NCBI RefSeq assembly: GCF_014873855.1
Contig: NZ_JADBEL010000013.1
Coordinates: forward strand, 1-64,000
Source: Sporosarcina limicola
GTDB lineage: Bacteria; Bacillota; Bacilli; Bacillales_A; Planococcaceae
DNA length: 64,000 nt
Direction: 5' to 3'
The notes under the pieces are model-generated. The model made no database searches. It was not told where the DNA came from and saw nothing but the letters and a program-made list of their open reading frames with translations. The translations under genes were made by a program, and so were the position numbers. Shown here piece after piece: positions 56,328 through 64,000 of this stretch (positions within the stretch are counted from its first letter, which is position 1; each line of letters starts with the position of its first letter).

Positions 56328-57880
56328 TTTAAAGCTCCTTCTGTTTGAGAGATAAAGGGTAATGCTTCAAGTACATCATTTAGTACGTAAATTTTATTTT
56401 CCCCAATAATGACTGCCCCATTTTCCACCTTGCATTGCTGTGCGTACTCTTTCTCGACAAAGCAAGCTAAACATTTGACATCATCAATTTGTTTCATATC
56501 AAAAAACAACTTATATTCAGTCCAACCGTTATAGATTACTTTCTTGAGTTGCTCCAATGTAGAGTTACTAACCTTTAATTGTATGTCTTTAGATAATTCA
56601 ATGAATGAATCATAGCTAAAAACACCCTCCTTTACGGAAACGTCCTGGTCAATCCGCAACGGTTTTATATGAAAAGTTTCCTGATAATTATTATGTTTAA
56701 CATTATCTTCATACTGGATTTCTCTCATTACCTGTCCTTGTACGATGCTCCAATCAATAAAGGATGCTGTTGTCGTTTCATCTGTACTTTTACTACCCTT
56801 ATAAAGAAACCTTTTCGCTTGTCCACATAACGCTTCCGCTTCTTTGACAGCATCAAAAAATGGATACGTCACTCTTACAATTGCCACACCCGCACAGGCA
56901 CTTAAATAAGGTTCATTCCCTAGTTCGTTTTGAATCTCGCTTCGCCGATCCTCTTCCATCGATATATTCTGGATGTTTTTCACGATTTGAGCTGCAATTG
57001 AAATTGCATGCTCCGCTTCAACAATAAGACATATGTCATCTCCTGAAAGAACAACTGGCGTTACAAGCAAATCTATATTTTTTATACCCACACAATCCTT
57101 CGCCTGAGCAATTAAAGCATCGGCTACTGCATCCAAATATATTTCCTCGATTGTTTCACTAAAGACCCCTAACTCCTTAAAGCTAGAAATCCGTTTTACC
57201 ATCTCACCCATTTTGTTGCCGTCAATAGAGATGACACCTATGTAACTCTTCCCGCCCATTCTTTTCTTGTAATCCTGTAATTCATTCGTGATCTTGATTG
57301 AATGCCCTTCCACCTTTTCTTCCAAACGATTAGATAGAAAATTCCGTCCCCAATTATACTTGGTATACTCCTCCTTCCTTTTTGCGTTCCTCTCTTCGTC
57401 ATTTAATTGTTTTTCATATGTCTCTGCTTTCCCAATGGCATTAATTTTTTCTATACCATATGTCCAACGTTTGAATCTAGCCCTTCGTTTATCTTTTAAC
57501 CTATCTGCCTTGTCATCTAACTTTCCACGAATCTCTTTTTCCGTCAATCCTGTTCCATCGACCATACTTATGTATAGTTCCATATCGGGATATGCCTTGA
57601 GTATCTCCAGAGAATAACTCTTGACAAACCTAGAAGCCAAATTCAAATGAGCAAATTTGAGAATACTATTTCCACCACCGGAATAAACAAATTCAAATTT
57701 CTCACTATATCGCTTCTTCAAATGTGCTGATAAAGTGACAGTCAATGGTCCCTTGTTGTCTTTCATTTCTTCTGTTACGGCTTTAATAATGGAAGAGTTA
57801 TACAAATTATCCTTCAGTCCATTATGTTTATAAATAAACTCCTGTTTTTGCGATACATCAATAAATACATATGCCCCCAT
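56324..57880 (-). CDS. cas10: Cas10-like protein without HD domain, SGDD palm motif
   Basis: A 518-residue large subunit. It starts straight with the first palm (YVFIDVSQKQEFIYKH, then VYSGGGNS at the degenerate GGDD position). The second palm has VISIDGNKMGEMVK (220-225) and LSGDDICLIVEA (SGDD at 279-282), then ACAGVAIVRVTYPFFDAVKEAEAL. No HD nuclease domain precedes it. SGDD keeps both acidic residues, so cyclic oligoadenylate synthesis is possible, but no CARF effector is in the window. A ribosome site AAAGGA lies 12 bases before the ATG; an in-frame TTG at 57892 is the alternative. Confidence 0.82.
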   Translation of the reverse strand: MGAYVFIDVSQKQEFIYKHNGLKDNLYNSSIIKAVTEEMKDNKGPLTVTLSAHLKKRYSEKFEFVYSGGGNSILKFAHLNLASRFVKSYSLEILKAYPDMELYISMVDGTGLTEKEIRGKLDDKADRLKDKRRARFKRWTYGIEKINAIGKAETYEKQLNDEERNAKRKEEYTKYNWGRNFLSNRLEEKVEGHSIKITNELQDYKKRMGGKSYIGVISIDGNKMGEMVKRISSFKELGVFSETIEEIYLDAVADALIAQAKDCVGIKNIDLLVTPVVLSGDDICLIVEAEHAISIAAQIVKNIQNISMEEDRRSEIQNELGNEPYLSACAGVAIVRVTYPFFDAVKEAEALCGQAKRFLYKGSKSTDETTTASFIDWSIVQGQVMREIQYEDNVKHNNYQETFHIKPLRIDQDVSVKEGVFSYDSFIELSKDIQLKVSNSTLEQLKKVIYNGWTEYKLFFDMKQIDDVKCLACFVEKEYAQQCKVENGAVIIGENKIYVLNDVLEALPFISQTEGALK

Positions 57881-57930
57881 TAGATCTATCAATCCTTTCT
57901 ACTTAATCGATTTTCTTCAGTTGTCTATCG

Positions 57931-58896
57931 TTATGGTTTATTCGTCCCTTTGCTCAATTCCCCAATCTCCCTCTTAAACCTTTCAGCATAAGCGAAGTGT
58001 GGAAACAGCATCGGATTATTTAACAGCATTAGTAGTTGATTGAGTTGTAGATTGAGCGTAAGTAACGGATTTCCAGGCACCTCCAAATCCTCCAATTTGT
58101 TTTCCAATTCAGAACTATCGTTAAAGTGCAACTCCGGATAATCTGCCGGATCTATTTTTACTGAATTTTTTGCAGCATCCGAATTAAACACTGTAAGATC
58201 TTTATCTTTGGATTCGAGCTTAGTTCCAGATTTGTTTAATTCCTCTCCCCACCAATTAAGCGACTTCCCTTTGTTATCGACCTGCAACTCAAAGTTATTA
58301 CCTTCATTTCCGTTTGTCTTCTGGCAAATAATGAAGTCGAATGCATCACCCAAATTTTCTCCCCATTTTTCGAGTGTTTCTGTTTTGGAGGCAGAATTAA
58401 TAGACGCCAAAATACGTATCGGTCTCGTTCTTGTTTGTGTTCCATTCGTTAAACCTATAGAATAACCGCTTACCATTCGAGCAATACCAGATTGTTTTGA
58501 TTTCAGTTTCTTAATTTGATTGCTCCATGTTCTTAACGATTCATCATCCCAACTTTTGCTCTTACATTCAATAACCACCACAACCGCTTCAATAGGAATA
58601 AACTTCAACGTGTTATATTGAAAAACGTAAGGTGTATATTGCTCATCATATACTGCAATATCCACTTCTTTGGATACATTTCCACCAGAATCAATAATCA
58701 TAACGCCTTGTGCCATCGAAAATTTTTTCGGAATAATGCTTCTAAAAAATTTAAGCCACATTTCTTCACGATAATTTCCCGTCAATCCACCATGTTCTGT
58801 TGTCATGTCCATCTCTCGAACCATCATTTGATTCATATCGTTATAGTTTTCATAAATTCGCTTAAATACTTCTTTTCCTTTGTTTTCTTCACTCAT
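57931..58896 (-). CDS. DUF6602-like PD-(D/E)XK nuclease-fold protein in the cas operon
   Basis: A 321-residue protein. Residues 35-115 have the layout of DUF6602-type putative nucleases: GLTGNYREEMWLKFF (Glu 44/45), VSKEVDIAVYDEQ (Asp 79), and VVVVIECKSKSW (Glu 110, Lys 112), which fits a PD-(D/E)XK active site. The rest is not recognised. The ATG at 58896 has AAAGGAGG upstream; a TTG at 58923 overlaps the cas6 stop. It is not a standard type III gene, yet it lies between cas6 and cas10 with short gaps and reads as part of the operon. It may supply the DNase that this Cas10 lacks. Confidence 0.6.
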   Translation of the reverse strand: MSEENKGKEVFKRIYENYNDMNQMMVREMDMTTEHGGLTGNYREEMWLKFFRSIIPKKFSMAQGVMIIDSGGNVSKEVDIAVYDEQYTPYVFQYNTLKFIPIEAVVVVIECKSKSWDDESLRTWSNQIKKLKSKQSGIARMVSGYSIGLTNGTQTRTRPIRILASINSASKTETLEKWGENLGDAFDFIICQKTNGNEGNNFELQVDNKGKSLNWWGEELNKSGTKLESKDKDLTVFNSDAAKNSVKIDPADYPELHFNDSSELENKLEDLEVPGNPLLTLNLQLNQLLMLLNNPMLFPHFAYAERFKREIGELSKGTNKP

Positions 58897-58919
58897 CAAC
58901 TTTTCCTCCTTTATGTTGT

Positions 58920-59828
58920 TCAACCATAAAACACTTCGTAATGACCAAAGCCATGTGTCGCATTTTTACCGATATGCAATTTAATCCCTGCTGCAAGTAA
59001 CGATGTAAACGGTGTAATATCTCCTTCGTACCGTGCCCATCCTTCGATAGCTGGCAATGCTAACTTACGGTCATATGTCATCGAATACCGTTCAAAGTCT
59101 ACAAATCTCCAATTCTCCTCAACCGTACGCACACTTCTCGCCTTCTCCAGCAAGGCATCCTCGTCCCATGGGATAATATGACCTGTATATGCATGAGATA
59201 ATAAGCCAATTCTCCTTATCAAGGATTGCACAATATTTTCAAATGTTAACTTTCGTTGGAGCTTATGTTTGACTAATATCCTCGTTGGTGTATCGAAGCG
59301 AATAAGTACACTACTCGCTGTTCGTTCTTCTGCAATGAGAGGTGATGAGTGAAGATTGCGCAACCACGTCTTGCCTCCACTCCATATCAGCGTGTTATGC
59401 AGTGGATTCGTAATCTGTACAATAGAAAAGCGTAAACGATTCGCTCCCCATCCACGCTCCCCCATTGCTAAAAGCCCATCTAAATAAAATCCAGCAGAAC
59501 GTGTAGCATCACCGATAATCGTAATATCAAACACGCATGTATCCCCAAATTTCCATATTTTTTTATCTCTAACAGGAACATATAGGACAAATGGATTTAC
59601 TGCGCCTCCAACATTTCCAGGGGAGTTAAAGCTATTTGCATACCCACAGTCATGAGACACTTGGCATAAATGACACTGAACCCCTGGCTGTGTACAAACA
59701 AGATCGCGCATACAATGCCCCAAAATCCCCCTTAGGGTAGAACCGAGATAGGCAGGCAAATGCCCCGCTTCCTTTGCATTAAAAAATACTCTTAATGTTA
59801 AGATTTCCATATGCTTATCTATATTCAT
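58920..59828 (-). CDS. cas6: Cas6-family pre-crRNA endoribonuclease
   Basis: A 302-residue protein of the PF10040-type Cas6 group. It has LPAYLGSTLRGILGHCM, then the four-cysteine block C45, C52, C55, C61 followed by GYANSF, probably a zinc site. The C-terminal RAMP domain ends with the glycine-rich GKNATHGFGHYEVF. It should cut repeat RNA to make crRNAs. It is the first gene of the effector operon, and AGGAGC lies before the ATG. The nearby array has type I-C-like repeats, normally cut by Cas5, so its match to this Cas6 is unproven. Confidence 0.85.
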   Translation of the reverse strand: MNIDKHMEILTLRVFFNAKEAGHLPAYLGSTLRGILGHCMRDLVCTQPGVQCHLCQVSHDCGYANSFNSPGNVGGAVNPFVLYVPVRDKKIWKFGDTCVFDITIIGDATRSAGFYLDGLLAMGERGWGANRLRFSIVQITNPLHNTLIWSGGKTWLRNLHSSPLIAEERTASSVLIRFDTPTRILVKHKLQRKLTFENIVQSLIRRIGLLSHAYTGHIIPWDEDALLEKARSVRTVEENWRFVDFERYSMTYDRKLALPAIEGWARYEGDITPFTSLLAAGIKLHIGKNATHGFGHYEVFYG

Positions 59829-60273
59829 CTTATATTAGCTCCTTGTTGTTGTATGTTTTCCACTCAAATCCCAGACATGAAAGTCCTTTTACCCTATATT
59901 ATGAAAGGGCTTTCATTAGTTCAATTGTCAAGAAGCATCAGATAAAAGGAATGGATTTCTCAAAAAAGCTGGTAAATCACAAGGAATACTTTCCAATAAC
60001 AGTTTGATTTGACCCTCTATTAAAATGATTCTTCCACCAATATTGTTCCCATCAATTCCAGAAAAGTCAAAAGAGCTTCGGTAAACCGAAAATCCTCTAC
60101 TTATCCTAACACACATAGAAAATATTGCCAATTATCGATTGCCTTCTACCTCTTGGGAACTTACGGCTAGCCTCATATAACGTAAGAAGACAATCGTCGT
60201 ACGTGCTATCAATGCAGCGTAACTGCAGCATTAAAATTTTTTCGCCAATCTTAGATGATCTACTCATCTAAAA
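59829..60273 (-). promoter_or_regulatory. Gap between CRISPR array and cas6, candidate operon promoter
   Basis: On the minus strand TTGAAC (59924-59919) and TAATAT (59901-59896) are 17 bases apart, a weak promoter fit. ATGAAAG and CTTTCAT flank it as inverted blocks. A 67-codon open frame (60131-59928, minus) contains DFSGIDGNNIGGRIIL but has no ribosome site and no family I know. Otherwise I see nothing. Confidence 0.4.
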
Positions 60274-61243
60274 AAAACAAGAGTCGCACTCATGTAGAGT
60301 GCGACTTCACCGTTGTGCATTGTACGTTCTGCATTTGTATTTCAATCCACGCACTCATGTAGAGTGCGACATACCGACTATAAAATGCAACGGATCAACT
60401 AAATCTATTTCAATCCACGCACTCATGTAGAGTGCGACACGACTCAATCTGACGAGTGGGAGTATGGAATTTAATTTCAATCCACGCACTCATGTAGAGT
60501 GCGACGTCTATTAGACTTATTAAAGAACATGAAGATAGAATATTTCAATCCACGCACTCATGTAGAGTGCGACCGGAGTTAAATACATTGAAGTATGTAA
60601 GGGAGAAACTTATTTCAATCCACGCACTCATGTAGAGTGCGACTCGTGAGATTTACGAGTGGGATATCGTCGATGTCATTTCAATCCACGCACTCATGTA
60701 GAGTGCGACTGGCTCGTTGAAAAGGCTGGATTATGGATTAGGAGATTTCAATCCACGCACTCATGTAGAGTGCGACGACGATAGTTTTAAGTTTGATGAG
60801 TTGATCATAACATTTCAATCCACGCACTCATGTAGAGTGCGACCATAAGCAAAGACCCTCGCGTCGAATCGGAGTTCAATTTCAATCCACGCACTCATGT
60901 AGAGTGCGACGAGCAACGAGTTAAAAGGTACGATTATCGCCGGAAAATTTCAATCCACGCACTCATGTAGAGTGCGACGGTTTAACGCCATGTATACTAG
61001 GCGCTCGAACTTAAATTTCAATCCACGCACTCATGTAGAGTGCGACTTTCATCCTCAACTTCTGCACGAGAGTCATAGAATTTCAATCCACGCACTCATG
61101 TAGAGTGCGACCGGCGTTGATGATCCTCTAAAGCTGAAATCCATATTTCAATCCACGCACTCATGTAGAGTGCGACATGCGCCCGCTTCCTCCTTGTAAT
61201 CGCCAATGACAATTTCAATCCACGCACTCATGTAGAGTGCGAC
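60274..61243 (-). CRISPR. CRISPR array, 14 repeats plus one degenerate end repeat, type I-C-like
   Basis: Fourteen identical 32-base repeats (first at 60339, last ending 61243) and one degenerate repeat at 60274-60305 give 14 spacers of 33-38 bases. On the minus strand the repeat begins GTCGCACTCTACATGAGTGC and ends GGATTGAAAT, the pattern of type I-C (B. halodurans-like) repeats, with a GCACTC/GAGTGC hairpin. The degenerate copy is at the left, so the leader end is the right (61243), and transcription runs minus, toward cas6. No cas1 or cas2 is present. Confidence 0.97.
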
Positions 61244-61514
61244 AGCAAAAAAGAACAAATACTCCCCAGAAAAAGGTGTTTTATGTAATTAATATCTATT
61301 TTTCACCCATAAAATGAATATAAATACTTCACTGCATTAGTTTTAACTCCTAAAACCCTTATTTATTGGTGCGAATCCCCTAGAGAAAGTATGAGAGCTT
61401 CACACTCGCACTTAACTAATTCGCTACCACAGGACTCGGGACAGAGCGAATTTGCATGACAAATGAGAATTCAAAATCCAATACTTTAAAGGGTTTAAGT
61501 CCCACTAGATTATA
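61244..61514 (-). promoter_or_regulatory. CRISPR leader, cut off by an IS1380 end
   Basis: An AT-rich stretch directly upstream of the first repeat. On the minus strand it contains GGGGATTCGCACC, a motif found in type I-C leaders, and ends TTTTTTGCT at the repeat. After 271 bases it meets the IS1380 terminal repeat at 61515. cas2, which normally sits beyond an I-C leader, is missing. Confidence 0.65.
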
Positions 61515-62562
61515 CCTGAATTATTCACGCATGTACGAGAAATCGTGAATTTAGCTAGAATTCATGATCACGTATTTTGATTTTGTAAATCTATCATCTT
61601 TTGTGGTCCCATAAATGCTTTTTTCATTTTGCAGCGTAGGATATCGCTATTTTGAGCAGACTTCTCCCTTGGTTACTATTCACCTTACATAAAATGTATA
61701 TCTTTGTACTTATTCTATTTTTAGTTGTTGGATTCGGGTGAGGATATTCCAATAGAATTTCTGATACACGAAACTGGATGACAATTTAAAATAAAGAGAC
61801 CGTCCAGACTTCACTAATTTGCTTGTAACTTTCACGATCCGTTCTCGAATGGTCTGAATCTGCATTTGTTTTTGTCCTTCTGGAAAGACTAGCGTACGCA
61901 ACCAATTGGTGAAATTATAAGCAAGTAGACTTAACGTCATCTTCGCCTCGTTCACTTGGAAAGAATGGCTTGTCATGTTATCTAACCCAAAACCGTTCTT
62001 TGATTCTTTTATGTAGTTCTCCATCGTCCCTCTTTTTGGTACGTACGCACAATGGCTTCAGGCGTGAATGACTCCGTTAAATGGGTCACAAAGAATGAAT
62101 GAGTAAAGAACAATTCACCTGCTGGACGAACAGATTGAATCACAACTTTTCTTGGTTCATCCCATTTTTTTGCTTGATACATCGCTTCCTCAAAATAGTA
62201 TTCAGTCTTTTCGCTATCAGTTGGTGCAGTGGAGGGACGGTATTCCTCCGCTAGTCGTTGTAAAACGGCATTTGATTTTAAGCGGATGACATAATAAAGT
62301 TAATCTTCAATCATTTGGGGGTCTTTATTCCCCAATGATTGTTAGTTTAACCATTCGGGCTTTTACGGGCAGTTAGACCCCTTCTTATTTTTCTTGTATC
62401 CTTGAAGACTTGAAGTGAGGGTCTTACTGCCCGTTAATGCGGGATAAACCGATTCCTTTTCGCAAAGTGTATACAATTCAGGGACTGCAAAACCACTGTC
62501 CCCGCGAATAAATGGCGTTGTCTCTGGAAAGTGCTCATTATAATGTTTGATCGTAACTACCT
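61515..62562 (-). pseudogene. IS1380-family transposase, catalytic and C-terminal part, interrupted
   Basis: The terminal repeat CCTGAATTATTCAC is at 61515. On the minus strand from 62562 the frame reads IKHYNEHFPETTPFIRGDSGFAVPELYTLCEKES. It is then broken by a 145-bp insert and resumes YYVIRLKSNAVLQRLAEEYR through HSFFVTHLTESFTPEAIVRTYQKEGTMENYIKESKNGFGLD to LLAYNFTNWLRTL, ending at 61710. These are IS1380-family core and tail motifs (Asp in RGDSGFA, Glu-Asn-x-IKE). The N-terminal part is missing, replaced by an IS66 end. Confidence 0.8.
62299..62443 (-). mobile_element. 145-bp non-coding insertion element (MITE-like), copy B, with 5-bp target duplication
   Basis: The insert sits between two ATAAA copies (62294-62298 and 62444-62448; TTTAT on the coding strand). 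Removing it with one copy restores the transposase frame exactly: CEKESVY joins YVIRLKSN. It contains CGGGCAGTAAGACCC and its near-complement GGTCTAACTGCCCG, able to form a long hairpin. Copy A is at 47142. Confidence 0.85.
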
Positions 62563-63088
62563 AGGTAGGTCTTACTTATCAGAAGGTAAACTTCCCACAT
62601 TGGACTGCAATTAGGGAAGAAAGTACCCCACGATTCTGCTTTCGAACAGTAGAGACGAAACCACGGATTCGGGCGAATTTTTCTGCGCCTTTGACTGTTC
62701 GAAAGGATCCTGATACTTTCTGTTTCACCTTCATCATTCGGACATCTCGTTCGGCCAAACTGTTATCAAAAGGGACACGGTCATCTCGAATAAACCGCAG
62801 AATGGCGGTTTTGTGATTTTGAAAACGCTCTCCCAGATTAGCGGCTTTACTCTTTTTCTTTCGCCCACGTTTGAGCGGGGCATCAGGGGCCGGGGCTGTA
62901 AACCATTCCATTTCACCCAGACCCAAAATGGCGTCGTACTCGGCTTCCCATTCAGAGATTTCCAATTCATCCACCGGGATCCCTGATTTCCTCGCTTTTT
63001 TCGTTTGGCTCCAGGTTTCCAGCAGAAACTTCTGCATATCGGCAGCCCATCGGTGCTTGTCATGGTCCATAATCCCCTGACACTCTCC
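62563..63088 (-). pseudogene. IS66-family transposase C-terminus
   Basis: Reads DHDKHRWAADMQKFLLETWSQ, a charged linker with PLKRGRKKKSKAANLGERF, and the family end RDDRVPFDNSLAERDVRMMKVKQKVSGSFRT then ARIRGFVSTVRKQNR, with the stop at 62579. The DNSLAERD block is the IS66 catalytic-end signature. The N-terminal part is missing; instead the frame continues into a plasmid Rep. A palindrome CTACCTAGGTAG at 62557-62568 marks the junction with IS1380 DNA. Confidence 0.75.
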
Positions 63089-63639
63089 ACATAGCAGCAC
63101 ATGCATATGTTGGTTGTATGAACCATCCTTTTCGTTGACTGTGACCTCAGTTGATCTCATGAATCCGACCATATTTTTCGACACTTTTTTATACATCATT
63201 AACCGCCGAAAACCTTCAGCCATCGCCTTCAAAGATTCGTCCAAATGCTCCCCGTCAATTGCGTTGCGAACCGTCAAAGTTAGGAACAGCCAACGGGCTT
63301 TCGGGCTTTCGGTTTTTCCCGAATCACTCGCTCAACTATAATTCTAGTTTGTGCGCTTCGCTTCATAGATTTCCTCCAGTTGTACATTGGGCAAAGTGGC
63401 GACATACAGAACCAAGCCCGTGCCAATTTTAGACGTCCTTCTTCGTTCTTTTTGAACTCCAGAATGTCACCACAATTTGCAACCCTTTCAGCCTTTTTAA
63501 AGTTTAGTAGTTCAAGTAATTCATAATAACCAACGTTTGATATTTTCTTCTCACGCCAAGGCATTTCTTTTCCGTTCGCTTTTTTGTCACTCAAAGGTGT
63601 TGCCTTTTCCCCCAAATTAGTGCTATTCTTTGTCTGCAT
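63089..63639 (-). pseudogene. Rolling-circle plasmid replication initiator remnant (pC194/pUB110 type)
   Basis: Starts at the ATG at 63639 (GGAG upstream) and reads LSDKKANGKEMPWREKKISN, LNFKKAERVANCGDILEFKK, then SPLCPMYNWRKSMKRSAQ. An 8-bp tandem duplication (63294-63309) shifts the frame; without it the text runs KPKARWLFLTLTVRN and on to FRRLMMYKKVSKNMVGFMRSTEVTVN and the HUH motif YNQHMHVLLC. After that cysteine the frame passes into IS66 sequence, so the nicking tyrosine region is lost. The zinc-type CPMC is changed to CPMY. Confidence 0.8.
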
Positions 63640-63872
63640 AAATAAGCTCCTGTCCTTGCCGATGGGATGCATATACAACGTGCCTTATCCTTTACCGATA
63701 AGCGCATATAAAAAAGTCTCCGATAGGCTTAATTTTGTTACTAGACATTTCAAAATTACCACGGGGCTTTTTTTTGCAATGACACATTTCGTTTTAACCC
63801 CCAAAAACCATCACAACCCCTTTCATATCAAGGTTCCTGCTGATTTCCTCAAAATGATGTTAATTGTAGTAG

Positions 63873-63891
63873 TATCGAGATAAGAAAGAAC
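63873..63891 (-). other. Double-strand origin-like nick site
   Basis: On the minus strand GTTCTTTCTTATCTCGATA closely matches the pC194/pUB110 nick region (CTTTCTTATCTTGATA). It lies 234 bases upstream of the rep start, as expected for this plasmid family. Confidence 0.7.
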
Positions 63892-63906
63892 AAAACCAAA
63901 CAAAAA

Positions 63907-63942
63907 TAAAAAAAGAGCCTTTGAGGGCTCTTTTTTTATCTG
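63907..63942. terminator. Terminator hairpin at the right edge
   Basis: AAAAAAGAGCC pairs with GGGCTCTTTTTTT around a TTTGA loop. It lies outside the plasmid origin. The gene it serves is beyond the window or lost. Confidence 0.7.
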
Positions 63943-64000
63943 CTCAATTCATTGTCTCGCTCACGTCTGACCTCTTTTTTTGTGAATCTTTTCAAATTCA

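Noticed and set aside
56324-57880. Reading the Cas10-like gene as an inactive (type III-C-like) polymerase because of SGDD
   Set aside because: Both acidic residues are kept, and a Ser in place of the first Gly occurs in active GGDEF-like enzymes. Inactivity cannot be claimed from this change.
59928-60131. 67-codon open frame between the CRISPR array and cas6
   Set aside because: No ribosome site and no family match; AT-rich intergenic DNA often gives frames of this length. Kept only as a note in the gap entry.
61515-63639. A complete composite transposon
   Set aside because: Neither IS1380 half is complete and the IS66 part lacks its N-terminus, so no functional composite element can be claimed from this window.

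Overview
The window looks like a chromosomal segment from a low- to mid-GC Firmicute of the order Bacillales, family Planococcaceae/Caryophanaceae, close to Sporosarcina or Lysinibacillus. The evidence is the set of Bacillus-type genes and signals: GlpP antitermination leaders, a BirA box, a FapR box, an argCJBD cluster, PadR/HAAS/DUF4097 genes, an SLH-NlpC/P60 wall enzyme and strong AGGAGG ribosome sites. The genus is inferred from gene content, not from a marker gene.

Positions 1-46.5 kb are mostly ordinary core genome. They hold an IS1380-type element end that cuts a GNAT gene, a HEPN/MNT pair, and biotin genes (bioA, bioD, bioY around a BirA operator). The glycerol regulon follows (glpD, glpP, glpF, glpK, with GlpP-type leader hairpins before glpD and glpF). 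Next come a TetR regulator with its export permease, an SLH/NlpC wall hydrolase, two ABC-2 export systems (one with a histidine kinase/response regulator and an E-loop ATPase of the LanF/BcrA kind), an LCP protein, argCJBD, fabI with a FapR box, argH, a CDF metal exporter with a terminator in its leader, an M17 aminopeptidase, a PadR-HAAS-DUF4097 cluster and an M28 peptidase. Three intergenic spots carry tandem arrays that share a 41-bp period.

Positions 46.6-64 kb are accessory DNA. Two halves of IS1380-family transposases lie in inverted orientation at about 46.8-47.1 and 61.5-62.6 kb. Each is broken at a TTTAT site by the same small element. Between them lie gene remnants, an Rpn-type nuclease gene, and an eight-gene minus-strand operon (59.8-50.0 kb): cas6, a DUF6602-like PD-(D/E)XK protein, an HD-less cas10, a Csm3-like gene, csx10 with a long C-terminal extension, a tandem Csm3-like fusion, csx19, and a TIGR03986-like RAMP gene. 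This is a type III-D-like CRISPR effector set. Upstream of it, on the same strand, is an array of 14 complete repeats, one degenerate repeat and 14 spacers. Its repeat and leader look like type I-C. No cas1, cas2, cas3, cas5, cas7 or cas8 of type I-C is present, and the leader ends 271 bp upstream at the IS1380 terminus.

The right edge is a decayed rolling-circle plasmid of the pC194/pUB110 type: a nick-site-like sequence and a rep gene frameshifted by an 8-bp tandem duplication. That rep reading frame is fused in frame to the C-terminus of an IS66-type transposase. The most notable content is the type III effector: a cas10 without HD nuclease next to a separate predicted nuclease gene, coupled to a borrowed I-C-type array.
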